A stretch of 64,000 nucleotides of DNA from Fimenecus sp045543095 (GTDB lineage: Bacteria > Bacillota > Clostridia > Oscillospirales > Acutalibacteraceae), in assembly GCA_045543095.1 (NCBI GenBank), contig JAZQMC010000002.1, positions 32,168 through 96,167 of the forward strand, written 5' to 3'. Numbering within the stretch: position 1 is the stretch's first letter; every line of letters begins with the position of its first letter. This document shows positions 7,585-15,155 of this stretch, in pieces. A model generated the notes under the pieces. The model searched no databases. It was not told where the DNA came from and was given only the letters and a program-made list of their open reading frames with translations. The position numbers and the translations under genes were made by a program.

Positions 7585-8739
7585 TCAGTTGTTCAAAAAC
7601 CCTATAATTCCATCCTTTGAATTGACAGTAATTTTCCCCTGTGCAAAAAAATCTCGTCCGCCACCCTTACCATTGAAGGCTTTATTGAGTTCTTGCACCG
7701 TTTCACGCACAATATTTTCTTTACTTGCCACGGTATAAATATAATTATCACCGTCGGTATTTGAGAAAGCATAACAATATGCAAATTCATCAATAAGAGT
7801 ATTAGAGCAACTACGCAATTCGTCATAAGAAGCATTTTTAACGAAAATGCAAACACCGTCATTTACAATGTGCTTTTCCATCTGCGAAAGTGCCAATTCA
7901 GCAGAAAGTTTTTTGTTCTCATATTTCGCAGTATTCAGTTCACCATAAACTCTCTCTACAACCTCTGCGGTTTCTGTTCTCTTTGCAGAGAGCAAATTCA
8001 TAATTGATTTGTTGGAATTATGAAGATTGCAATAATCCTTAAAAGCCAAAAGTCCCGCAACCATTTCCATTCTTGTGCCCTTTTTATATGGGATAAAATT
8101 CAGAATTTTTATAACACCTATTTCGCCCGTGCTTGCCACATGTGGTGCACAACAAGCACACAAATCATAACCTTCAATCTCAACAAGACGCACATTTTCT
8201 GTAATATCAAGTTTACTGCGATAATCATAATTTACAAGCTCATCGGCTAATGGGAACAAAATATTGATTTTTTTATTGGCATAAATCGCCTTGTTTGCCT
8301 CGAGTTCAATTTTTCTTATATCTTCTTCGGTAAGAGAACCATCACAATCAAGAGTTACAACACTATCGCCTAAATGAAAACCCACATTGTTGTAACCGTA
8401 AAGATTATGAATTATGCCCGATACAAGATGCTCGGCAGAATGATTCTGCATTCGCAAAAAGCGGGTGTCCCAATCAATTTCGCAGGTTACTCTTTTGCCC
8501 GCTTTTAACGGCTTATCGGTTTTATGGTAAACTATTTCGTCTTTAATCTGAACATCAAGCACATTTACATCTTCAATTTTGCCTGTGTCAGCACCCTGTC
8601 CGCCACCCTCGGGGGCAAATGCAGTCTGGTCAAGCACGACAGAATAAAAACCGTCTTTTTCTTCGCAAGAAACAACCGTTGCAGCGAATTCTTTTACATA
8701 AGAATAAATATCATACATTTTAATTGTGGGAACAGCCAT
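7585..8739 (-). CDS. Long-form AlaX alanyl-tRNA editing protein with DHHA1 domain
   Basis: A free-standing trans-editing factor that hydrolyses mischarged tRNA-Ala, 384 residues. It is the long form: an AlaRS-like N-terminal lobe with GGGQGADTG, the editing core, and a C-terminal DHHA1 domain ending in NGKGGGRDFFAQG. The four expected zinc ligands are present: H100 and H104 in NHSAEH, and C196 and H200 in CCAPH. It has no aminoacylation domain, so it is not AlaRS. A coiled-coil-like segment (about 250-300) links core and DHHA1. It is a single gene with its own promoter. Confidence 0.9.
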   Translation of the reverse strand: MAVPTIKMYDIYSYVKEFAATVVSCEEKDGFYSVVLDQTAFAPEGGGQGADTGKIEDVNVLDVQIKDEIVYHKTDKPLKAGKRVTCEIDWDTRFLRMQNHSAEHLVSGIIHNLYGYNNVGFHLGDSVVTLDCDGSLTEEDIRKIELEANKAIYANKKINILFPLADELVNYDYRSKLDITENVRLVEIEGYDLCACCAPHVASTGEIGVIKILNFIPYKKGTRMEMVAGLLAFKDYCNLHNSNKSIMNLLSAKRTETAEVVERVYGELNTAKYENKKLSAELALSQMEKHIVNDGVCIFVKNASYDELRSCSNTLIDEFAYCYAFSNTDGDNYIYTVASKENIVRETVQELNKAFNGKGGGRDFFAQGKITVNSKDGIIGFLNN

Positions 8740-8756
8740 AAAAACACCTCAATAGG

Positions 8757-8785
8757 ATTATACTAAACATCAATAATTTTATCAA
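8757..8785 (-). promoter_or_regulatory. Promoter of the AlaX gene
   Basis: On the minus strand TTGATA and TATAAT are spaced 17 bp apart, followed by GAGGTG and the start. Confidence 0.6.
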
Positions 8786-8834
8786 CTGTTTATTTCTGCT
8801 TGTGAGAATTTAATCCGATAAATTTGAATTTGTC

Positions 8835-8866
8835 AAAAAAATACGGCGGAAGCACCCTCCGCCGTA
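8835..8866 (-). terminator. Terminator of the small membrane protein gene
   Basis: A perfect 9-bp stem (TACGGCGGA / TCCGCCGTA) is followed on the minus strand by a run of seven T. Confidence 0.9.
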
Positions 8867-8880
8867 CAACTAATTGTTTT

Positions 8881-9291
8881 TTAGAAAATACAACCTGCAA
8901 CTATATTTAGAACTTCATCCATCATAACAGCACCGCCGTCAATTGCAGGTGATTGAACAAGCATCAAGATTGCAATAACTATTCCTGCAACAGCACAGAC
9001 CACGAACAAAATTAAAGTAATAACAAACATTGCCGCTGAAAGTTTGAGAATACTATGGCTGATTTTTTCTCGGTTTTCATAAGGTGTAAGATTAACAAGA
9101 CAACCAAGGAAAAATCCCAATACAGGAACAAAGAATGCCGTAACCTTCATCAAAAACGAAACTACTCCGGGCATTTTCCCGTATTTTACTGAAACCTGCG
9201 GCGCCTGATTGTACACGGGCATTACCGGTTGAACCGGCGGTGCCTGATATGTAGCCTGAGCATTTTCTACTGATGTGTAATTATTTTCCAT
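8881..9291 (-). CDS. Hypothetical two-TM protein with Pro-rich N-terminus
   Basis: A 136-residue protein of unknown function. The first 40 residues are cytosolic-looking and rich in Pro, Gln and Val (PPVQPVMPVYNQAPQ). Two membrane segments follow, about 45-65 (FLMKVTAFFVPVLGFFLGCLV) and 88-113 (LSAAMFVITLILFVVCAVAG). Such short proteins with a proline-rich head and paired TM segments are common in Firmicutes and resemble the TM2/DUF4190-like class, but I cannot place it firmly. It has its own promoter and terminator, so it is a single-gene unit. Confidence 0.7.
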   Translation of the reverse strand: MENNYTSVENAQATYQAPPVQPVMPVYNQAPQVSVKYGKMPGVVSFLMKVTAFFVPVLGFFLGCLVNLTPYENREKISHSILKLSAAMFVITLILFVVCAVAGIVIAILMLVQSPAIDGGAVMMDEVLNIVAGCIF

Positions 9292-9320
9292 TTCAAATCC
9301 CCCTTTTATTTGGTGATTCC

Positions 9321-9349
9321 ATTATATACCACAATTCTACAGAATTCAA
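9321..9349 (-). promoter_or_regulatory. Promoter of the two-TM protein gene
   Basis: TTGAAT and TATAAT on the minus strand with a 17-bp spacer. Confidence 0.6.
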
Positions 9350-9350
9350 C

Positions 9351-9383
9351 AAAAAAATACCGCGAGCCGAAAGACACGCGGTA
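9351..9383 (-). terminator. Terminator downstream of fba
   Basis: The stem TACCGCG / CGCGGTA is followed on the minus strand by a run of seven T. It lies about 125 bases after the fba stop, beyond a repeat element. Confidence 0.75.
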
Positions 9384-9410
9384 CTATAAAATCGAATTCT
9401 TAAAACTTTT

Positions 9411-9509
9411 AATTTGAGTTGTTTTTTTGTTAGGCAATCTCACGGAGCCGAAGCCGTATATTGATACTGCGAGGCGAGAGTGAGGAAGCATAACGGAAAA
9501 AGAACCAAA
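9411..9509 (-). repeat. 3'-UTR inverted-repeat element, copy 1
   Basis: About 100 bases abutting the fba stop codon. The ends are imperfect inverted repeats (minus-strand left end TTTGGTTCTTTTTCCGTTA; the complement of the right end begins TTTGAGTTGTTTTTTTGTTA). A diverged copy abuts the rsmF stop at 35375-35478, sharing the T-run, GGAAAAAGAA and the GAGCCGAAGCC-like core. Confidence 0.6.
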
Positions 9510-10376
9510 TTAAGCCTTATTTGCTGAACCAAAGAGTTCAATCTTTTCACGTACTGTAGCCTTGATTGCTTCGCAACCGGGAGCTAAAAGCTTTCTTGGG
9601 TCAAAGCCCTTGCCCTGAAGGTCCTTACCTTCTTCAATGTACTTTCTTGTTGCTTCCTGGAATGCAAGCTGGCATTCTGTATTAACATTGATTTTTGAAA
9701 CGCCGAGAGAAATAGCTTTCTTAATCATATCAGCAGGAATACCTGTACCCCCGTGAAGAACAAGTGGCATTGTGCCTGTTTCTTCCTGAACTGCTGCAAG
9801 AGTTTCAAATGAAAGACCTGCCCAGTTTTCAGGATATTTACCGTGAATATTACCGATACCTGCTGCGAGCATTGTAACACCAAGGTCAGCAATCATTTTG
9901 CATTCTTTAGGGTCAGCACATTCGCCTGCACCAACAACGCCGTCTTCTTCACCGCCGATTGAACCAACTTCTGCTTCAATTGAAAGACCTTTTTCTTCAC
10001 AAATTGCAACTAATTCTTTTGTCTTTGCAATGTTCTCGTCGATTGGATAGTGTGAACCGTCAAACATAATTGAGCTAAAGCCTGCTTCGATACAAGCCTT
10101 TGCACCTTCGTATGAACCGTGGTCAAGGTGAAGAGCAACAGGAACTGTAATGTTAAGTTCTTCAAGCATACCCTCAACCATACCTACAACTGTTTTGTAG
10201 CCACACATATATTTGCCTGCACCCTCAGATACACCGAGGATAACAGGAGAATTCATCTCTTGTGCTGTAAGAAGAATTGATTTTGTCCACTCAAGGTTAT
10301 TGATATTGAACTGACCTACTGCGTAATGACCTGCTTTTGCTTTTGTAAGCATTTCTTTTGCATTTACTAATGGCAT
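9510..10376 (-). CDS. fba: Class II fructose-bisphosphate aldolase
   Basis: The zinc-dependent glycolytic aldolase that splits fructose 1,6-bisphosphate, 288 residues from the ATG at 10376. A GTG four codons upstream lies inside the ribosome binding site region and is not used. ALHLDHGS carries the catalytic Asp and first zinc His; AGIGNIHG supplies a zinc His and LHGGTGIP the phosphate loop. NVNTECQLAF is the class II C-terminal signature. It has a near-perfect sigma-A promoter, fitting a highly expressed housekeeping gene. Related ketose-bisphosphate aldolases (gatY type) share the fold, but the glycolytic role is the more likely. Confidence 0.92.
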   Translation of the reverse strand: MPLVNAKEMLTKAKAGHYAVGQFNINNLEWTKSILLTAQEMNSPVILGVSEGAGKYMCGYKTVVGMVEGMLEELNITVPVALHLDHGSYEGAKACIEAGFSSIMFDGSHYPIDENIAKTKELVAICEEKGLSIEAEVGSIGGEEDGVVGAGECADPKECKMIADLGVTMLAAGIGNIHGKYPENWAGLSFETLAAVQEETGTMPLVLHGGTGIPADMIKKAISLGVSKINVNTECQLAFQEATRKYIEEGKDLQGKGFDPRKLLAPGCEAIKATVREKIELFGSANKA

Positions 10377-10411
10377 AATTTTATACACTCCTATAAAAAT
10401 TTATCGCAAAT

Positions 10412-10440
10412 ATTATAGTACACATACACCTAAATGTCAA
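10412..10440 (-). promoter_or_regulatory. Strong sigma-A promoter of fba
   Basis: Consensus TTGACA and TATAAT on the minus strand with a 17-bp spacer. Confidence 0.88.
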
Positions 10441-10489
10441 CAAATTAACAAAATAATAACCTCTGAATAGTATAAAAAGAGGTGGTATT

Positions 10490-11533
10490 ATGAAAAAGTA
10501 TTTCGGGAATGTTCTTTGCAGTAAGGGTTACTTGAGTGCATACAATACAATTTACAAAAAAGACCCAACCGCACAGGTTTTTTTAATAAACGGCGGTGAC
10601 GATTTTGAGCGTGCCATATTTTTTGAAAGACTCATAAAAAATCTTCGCGGATTTAATATTACCCTTTTTAATCCTTTTTATGACGAAACCGCAGACGGAA
10701 TATACATAGAAAACCTTAATACTTATATTTTATCTGATGGCGGTTATAACAGAATTTCGCCCTTGCTTTCGGGCGGTTGGGAAAAGAATTTTTCTGTTGT
10801 GAGCGATAAAAATTATCCACTTGATTTGCGACGCGAGGTGCTAATTTTAAAGGCAAAAGAGAATAATCACTATAAAAATGCTTGCGAAATACTAAAAAAC
10901 TCCTACCGTGTACGCGAAAAAATTCACGGTGAGGTGGCAGAATTTTTAAATGATGACAAGCTTATAAATTACATTAACCGATTTTGCTCACGATATTTGC
11001 GAAATTCCAAAAAGAAAAAAGACAGTAAAATAAGACTTTTAAGTTCATTCACGCCCCTTGGTCTTCACACTCATTACAACACCCTGTTTGAGCACACAGA
11101 AAAAACCGTTGAATTCAACGATAAATCGGGGTTTGCAGGCTCGGTTTTTCTTGGTGTGTTAAAGGATTGGGCGTTGAGAGAAAAAGTCCCCGTAACAATG
11201 AGCCCTGCATATTTTTCAAGCGATATACCCCATATTCTGATTTTTCCAACTATTGATTTGAGTGTGATTGTTGCCGACGATAAACATAAAATACCCTTTA
11301 CCCCTACCGAAAAAATTACTGCAAACCGATTTTTGACCGATGAAAATGTGCTTGAACTTGAAAAAATCAATGTACTTATTTCAGTTGAGAATAAATTGTT
11401 TGATAATGCAGTTTTATCACTTTTTGAAGGTCGAGATTACAGATTTAAATATAATAATCTGCTGAAAGGATATACAAATACCGACGAGGCAATAGAGAAT
11501 GCAGATAAATTGACAGATAGATTGTTAAATTAA
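10490..11533 (+). CDS. Hypothetical protein resembling a two-domain P-loop ATPase that has lost both P-loops
   Basis: A 347-residue cytoplasmic protein preceded by AGAGGTGG. Its layout recalls the clostridial PRK06851-type proteins: two successive halves, each beginning with a short strand, a P-loop, and a later 'F-P-x-x-D' style segment. Half 1 starts at VFLINGGDDFERAIFFERL (about 30-48), where a GGPGTGKS-type P-loop would be expected. Half 2 begins near FTPLGLHTHYNTLF (about 187-200) and reaches KSGFAGSVFLGVLKDWA, again without GKS/T, then PHILIFPTIDLSVIV. So the fold may persist without ATP binding. The family link is from memory of sequence pattern and is tentative. It is divergent from fba. 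Confidence 0.6.
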   Translation: MKKYFGNVLCSKGYLSAYNTIYKKDPTAQVFLINGGDDFERAIFFERLIKNLRGFNITLFNPFYDETADGIYIENLNTYILSDGGYNRISPLLSGGWEKNFSVVSDKNYPLDLRREVLILKAKENNHYKNACEILKNSYRVREKIHGEVAEFLNDDKLINYINRFCSRYLRNSKKKKDSKIRLLSSFTPLGLHTHYNTLFEHTEKTVEFNDKSGFAGSVFLGVLKDWALREKVPVTMSPAYFSSDIPHILIFPTIDLSVIVADDKHKIPFTPTEKITANRFLTDENVLELEKINVLISVENKLFDNAVLSLFEGRDYRFKYNNLLKGYTNTDEAIENADKLTDRLLN

Positions 11534-11562
11534 AAAGTCTCCCTTTTTATACATTATACGTC

Positions 11563-12639
11563 TTAACATTTAATCAGCTTTTTAACTAATGGGATTTTCG
11601 ATAACACAAAACAGATAATAAAAGAAATTATTGCAGTTACCGAAAATTCAACCACAATCTTTTCAAATGCATTTTCAAAATCAATCGTATAAAATCTTAC
11701 AAAATAAAGAACTATTACATGTATAAGATAAACACCAAAAGTTAATTTTGACATTTCTGTCAAGACTCCTTTGATTTTCCCGAAATCCCTATCCTTTAAA
11801 GCATAATAAAAAAACATAAAAAATGCAACGCCAAAAAGCAAAACCGTGACAATATCCTCAAAATGAAAAGTTGCCTGCATATTTTTCCCTTGTTGTGCAT
11901 AAAACCAGTTTAAAAACACCGTTAAAAAAGCTCCTATTGCACCAAACAGATAAATAATTATTCTATATGCTTTTTTTATGTGGATATTCACCACATACCA
12001 ACCAGCAATAAAATATGTAAGATATACACCTACAAGGGGAAATTTGATTTTATCCATCAATGGCGTAAGCCAATCTTTTTCAACAACATATTCCATTAAG
12101 AAAAAATTCGCAAATTTAATGGTAAAACAGATTACAGTGGAAATTAAAAGCAAATACGATATCTGTTTTTTGTTTTCTTTCTTTACAAAAGTTCTTAAAA
12201 TCGGTACAAGAAGATACAAACCAATTATCATATACAGATACCATAAATGATAATGACCATAAACAAATCCGTTAATAAACTTTTCCACATTAATGTCATT
12301 ACCCTTATTGAACGGAACAAAGATGTAAAAGAAAGAAGCATAAATAAACGACCATATAATTAACAAAGCAAGCATTACACCTGCATATTTAAAAGATTTT
12401 TTTGCAGGCATATTCTTGTTTTCATCAAGCATCAATGCACCTGAAAGCATTATGAAAACCGGTACGGCAAAACGAGTTATTCCGTGAAACAAATTGCCCC
12501 AAAGGAATTCTACAGATTGTAAATCTTTAACCACAACTTGACGTGCGGCAACATGAATCATTATAACACCAAGGACCGCAAAAATACGAAGAAGGTCAAA
12601 AGCATAAATCCTTGTTTTATTTTTAATCGCTTTATCCAT
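11563..12639 (-). CDS. Membrane acyltransferase, family 3 (surface polymer O-acylation)
   Basis: A polytopic acyltransferase-3 family protein, 358 residues with about ten membrane segments. It begins with the family signature FDLLRIFAVLGVIMIHVAAR, in which the His after I-x-I is the proposed catalytic residue, followed by FVPVFIMLSG-like AVPVFIMLSGALML. Members transfer acetyl or other acyl groups to cell-surface sugars or lipids. The length and lack of an extracytoplasmic SGNH domain place it nearer WecH/COG3274 than OatA. The substrate is unknown and no polysaccharide genes adjoin it. Confidence 0.85.
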   Translation of the reverse strand: MDKAIKNKTRIYAFDLLRIFAVLGVIMIHVAARQVVVKDLQSVEFLWGNLFHGITRFAVPVFIMLSGALMLDENKNMPAKKSFKYAGVMLALLIIWSFIYASFFYIFVPFNKGNDINVEKFINGFVYGHYHLWYLYMIIGLYLLVPILRTFVKKENKKQISYLLLISTVICFTIKFANFFLMEYVVEKDWLTPLMDKIKFPLVGVYLTYFIAGWYVVNIHIKKAYRIIIYLFGAIGAFLTVFLNWFYAQQGKNMQATFHFEDIVTVLLFGVAFFMFFYYALKDRDFGKIKGVLTEMSKLTFGVYLIHVIVLYFVRFYTIDFENAFEKIVVEFSVTAIISFIICFVLSKIPLVKKLIKC

Positions 12640-12669
12640 TTGTACACCCCTTTAAACTTCATATATAAT

Positions 12670-12698
12670 ATTTTATAACAAAAAAAACACGAAGTCAA
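12670..12698 (-). promoter_or_regulatory. Promoter of the acyltransferase gene
   Basis: TTGACT and TAAAAT on the minus strand, 17-bp spacer, then AAAGGGGTG before the ATG. Confidence 0.65.
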
Positions 12699-12762
12699 TG
12701 GATATAAAATCGGCGGAGGCAAACATAAGCCTACACATAATTATGTCATTTTTATTTTCATA

Positions 12763-12966
12763 TTAAAGCACACCTTTTACGCATACCTTTTCTTTATCAC
12801 AAAAATAACATACATCTTTTTGCATTTTGACATCTTTTTCTGTTAAATCCAAATTGTGCACAGAATTATAATGGTCAAGACATAATCTGCTATCAATTTC
12901 GGCAATAAGAGATACACGGTGGTTGCTTATAAGTTCTATTATTTGTTTGTCTGTAATTTCTCGCAT
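12763..12966 (-). CDS. Hypothetical 67-residue protein with C-terminal Cys cluster
   Basis: The start is set at the ATG at 12966 (MREITDKQ) because the longer frame to 13029 would translate the -35 and -10 boxes of its own promoter. The protein is charged and helical at first (ITDKQIIELISNH) and ends with CYFCDKEKVC, a likely small metal site, plus RLCLDHY in the middle. I recognise no family. It is divergent from the ribbon-helix-helix gene at 13069, with a direct repeat lying over its promoter, so the pair may form a small regulatory unit. Confidence 0.6.
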   Translation of the reverse strand: MREITDKQIIELISNHRVSLIAEIDSRLCLDHYNSVHNLDLTEKDVKMQKDVCYFCDKEKVCVKGVL

Positions 12967-12979
12967 TAAAATCGCCCTT

Positions 12980-13010
12980 CGTTTTATCCTACTTGGTACG
13001 ATTTTATCCT
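12980..13010. promoter_or_regulatory. Direct repeat over the promoter, candidate RHH operator
   Basis: TTTTATCCT occurs at 12982-12990 and 13002-13010, 20 bp apart (two helical turns), the second covering the -10 of the leftward promoter. Confidence 0.4.
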
Positions 13011-13029
13011 CTTTTAAAGTATTTGTCAA
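13001..13029 (-). promoter_or_regulatory. Promoter of the 67-residue protein gene
   Basis: Consensus TTGACA and TAAAAT on the minus strand with a 17-bp spacer. Confidence 0.75.
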
Positions 13030-13068
13030 TATTTTTGCTTATAATATCTTACACAAGGGGTTGATATT

Positions 13069-13236
13069 ATGAATACGAAGCCTGTGAAACCATTGAAAAA
13101 CAAAATAAGCATTACAGTAGATTCTGATATTCTTGAAAAAGCAAGAGAAATGGCAGAAATGGACGACCGTTCACTTTCTCAATTCATAAATATCGCTTTG
13201 AAAGAATATGTTAAAAAATTAGAGAACAAGAACTGA
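13069..13236 (+). CDS. Small ribbon-helix-helix DNA-binding protein
   Basis: A 55-residue protein starting at an ATG after AAGGGGTTG. The strand ISITVDSDILEKAREMAEM followed by DDRSLSQFINIALKEYVKK is a typical MetJ/Arc ribbon-helix-helix: one beta strand, two helices, and a conserved S-x-S/Q-F turn. Such proteins act as dimers and often repress their own small operon, commonly as antitoxins. No recognisable toxin lies beside it; the only neighbour is the divergent Cys protein. An intrinsic terminator follows at once, so it is monocistronic. Confidence 0.75.
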   Translation: MNTKPVKPLKNKISITVDSDILEKAREMAEMDDRSLSQFINIALKEYVKKLENKN

Positions 13237-13242
13237 TTTCAG

Positions 13243-13271
13243 GGATGTTGATTATCAACATCCTTTTTTAT
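13243..13271 (+). terminator. Terminator of the ribbon-helix-helix gene
   Basis: GGATGTTGAT / ATCAACATCC directly followed by TTTTTTATTTT, seven bases after the stop. Confidence 0.88.
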
Positions 13272-13283
13272 TTTATGAAAAAA

Positions 13284-13456
13284 GTTAGACAAATTGGGGT
13301 TTGTCGGGCTGTTTGCCCCCCTTCCGTCACCTTCGGTGACACCTTCCCCTCGTAGGGGGAAGGCTATGTTGGGCTCCACCCTTGAGGGGGAGCTGTCATT
13401 TTCGCAGAAAATGACTGAGGGGGGTATCCTAAAAGAAACCGACAAATTCAAATTTT
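13284..13456. repeat. Composite repeat element with conserved borders, copy A
   Basis: Left border GTTAGACAAATTGGGGTTTG, right border CCGACAAATTCAAATTTT. The cargo is a multi-hairpin repeat with CCTTCCCCTCGTAGGGGGAAGG, GTCACCTTCGGTGAC, GGGCTCCACCCTTGAGGGGGAGC and CATTTTCGCAGAAAATG. A near copy is at 39949-40120, and the borders without this cargo recur at 51871-52118. Confidence 0.8.
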
Positions 13457-13462
13457 CCCAAC

Positions 13463-13489
13463 AAAAATGGCGGGGTGTTTGACCCCGCC
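13463..13489 (-). terminator. Terminator of the aro operon
   Basis: GGCGGGGT / ACCCCGCC followed on the minus strand by ATTTTTG, 15 bases beyond the aroQ stop. Confidence 0.85.
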
Positions 13490-13503
13490 GTGAAGTTAGA
13501 TTT

Positions 13504-13935
13504 TTATTTATATCTCTCACAAAGATATTTCATTGCAATATGATAACCCTCAAGGCCTTTGCCGATGATATGCTCTTCGCAAGCCATACCCGCATAAGAC
13601 ACCTGACGGAAATCCTCGCGTTTTGTCACATCTGAAATGTGCACCTCAACTGCGGGAAGCCCTACCGATTTGAGTGCATCTAAAATCGCAACGCTTGTAT
13701 GGGTGTATGCCGCGGGGTTAATTACAATACCGTCGTATTCGCCGTAAGCCGCTTGAATTTCGTCAACTATTGCACCCTCATGGTTTGATTGAAAGCATTT
13801 CACATCGCAACCAAGTTCATTTGCCCACTGCTCAATATCGCAAAGCAAGGTTTCATAATTTTGGCTTCCATAAATACCCGGCTCACGGATACCCAGCATA
13901 TTGATATTCGGTCCGTTTATTACAAGGATTTTCAT
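13504..13935 (-). CDS. aroQ: Type II 3-dehydroquinate dehydratase
   Basis: Dehydrates 3-dehydroquinate to 3-dehydroshikimate, third step of the shikimate pathway; a dodecameric cytoplasmic enzyme. The 143 residues fit the type II family. GPNINMLGIREPGIYG includes the catalytic Tyr and Arg on the flexible lid, INPAAYTHTSVAI carries the active-site Asn and His, and VEVHISD is the third signature. It is the last gene of the aro operon; its ATG overlaps the stop of the fused aroE/K gene by four bases, implying translational coupling. Confidence 0.95.
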   Translation of the reverse strand: MKILVINGPNINMLGIREPGIYGSQNYETLLCDIEQWANELGCDVKCFQSNHEGAIVDEIQAAYGEYDGIVINPAAYTHTSVAILDALKSVGLPAVEVHISDVTKREDFRQVSYAGMACEEHIIGKGLEGYHIAMKYLCERYK

Positions 13936-15155
13936 AAGGCATTTATCTCCTTTATAATTCTGTCGGCTACTTCTTCAACCGTGCCGTTGCCGTCAACTTC
14001 AATGTCTGCAAATCTACGGTAAAGTGGCATTCTTTTCTCGTAAAGTGCCTTTACCCCGTGGAGTTGTGAAAGCGGACGATTATCCGTTGGCAACAAATCT
14101 GCATCACGATTGATGAAAACCATTATTCCGTTCTGCTTTAAGGGTGCATAGTTTTCTTCTCGCGTAATCACTCCGCCACCTGTTGCGATAATCTGGCTTT
14201 TCTCTCTGCCCACAAGCATTACCGCCGCATTCTCGCAATTTCTGAAATGCACTTCGCCGAATTTACCGATTATTTCGGGAATTGGCATATTTTCAACATT
14301 TTCAATCATTTCGTCGGTGTCAACAAGCTCTTTTTGGAGTTTTTCTGCAAGCACCTTGCCTATTGTTGACTTGCCGCAACCCGCCATACCGATAAGCACA
14401 ATATTGCACATCTGCATCTGCAAGGCTTTTTCAATTTTTTCACAAATCGAAGTGTCAAGCTTTGTATCAAAAAAGATTTCGTGTGCTTTTTTTGCCTGTG
14501 CCACAAGCATTGAAAGTCCTGCGGAGCAAGGAATTTTTCTCTCTTCTGCATCTAAAATCAGTTTAGTTTTAAGGGGATTATACACCACATCAAGCACACC
14601 GCTGAGATTTTTGAAATCGTCAAGATTTACAAGAGATTTAAGGTTGTTGGGGTACATTCCCACGGGAGTTGTATTGACGATAATCTCGCCGTCAAAATGC
14701 AAATGCAAATTTTTATAGTTGTTTTCCGTATTCAAATCAACTACTATGATTTCTTTTGCACCAAAATCGCGAAGCACTGCCTGAACAGTTGCCGACGCAC
14801 CGCCACCGCCGAGAACTACCGCCTTTTTACCCTCAACGCTTATTCCCGAGTTTTCCAGCATATAAACAAAGCCGAAATAATCGGTATTATCACCGTAAAG
14901 CTTGCCGTCACGAACTGTAATGGTATTCACCGCACCAATTTTTTCTGCCTCGGGTGAAATCACTTGGAGATATGGAATAACCGCTTTTTTATAAGGAATT
15001 GTAACATTTATTCCGCTGAACTTGTGTTCAACCATAAATTTTTCAAGATTTTCGGGAGATACCTCAAAAAGATGATAATTCTCGTTACCAAGGCTTAAAT
15101 GAATCTGCGGTGAAAAGCTGTGGGGCAAATGCTCGCCTAAAAGTCCGTACATCAC
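13932..15155 (-). CDS. aroE-aroK: Shikimate dehydrogenase - shikimate kinase fusion
   Basis: A 407-residue fusion for two consecutive pathway steps. Residues 1 to about 245 are AroE: SFSPQIH binds shikimate, K56 in PYKKAV and D92 in NTDYFGF are the catalytic pair, and VVLGGGGASATVQA is the NADP loop. Residues about 250-407 are AroK: GMAGCGKST (256-264) is the P-loop, VDTDEMIE carries the Mg/shikimate Asp, and ATGGGVI and NRPL follow. The linker is only about ten residues and contains Met-Gln-Met where a separate aroK would start. AroE is somewhat short (about 245 residues against a usual 270). Its ends overlap both neighbours by 4 bases. Confidence 0.93.
   Translation of the reverse strand: MMYGLLGEHLPHSFSPQIHLSLGNENYHLFEVSPENLEKFMVEHKFSGINVTIPYKKAVIPYLQVISPEAEKIGAVNTITVRDGKLYGDNTDYFGFVYMLENSGISVEGKKAVVLGGGGASATVQAVLRDFGAKEIIVVDLNTENNYKNLHLHFDGEIIVNTTPVGMYPNNLKSLVNLDDFKNLSGVLDVVYNPLKTKLILDAEERKIPCSAGLSMLVAQAKKAHEIFFDTKLDTSICEKIEKALQMQMCNIVLIGMAGCGKSTIGKVLAEKLQKELVDTDEMIENVENMPIPEIIGKFGEVHFRNCENAAVMLVGREKSQIIATGGGVITREENYAPLKQNGIMVFINRDADLLPTDNRPLSQLHGVKALYEKRMPLYRRFADIEVDGNGTVEEVADRIIKEINAL

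Noticed and set aside
10490..11533. Considered as an active ATPase or kinase
   Set aside because: Neither half contains a GK[ST] P-loop, so ATP binding cannot be supported.
13069..13236. Considered as the antitoxin of a classical type II toxin-antitoxin pair
   Set aside because: A terminator follows directly and no RelE, MazF, PIN or similar toxin is adjacent; only the ribbon-helix-helix fold is claimed.
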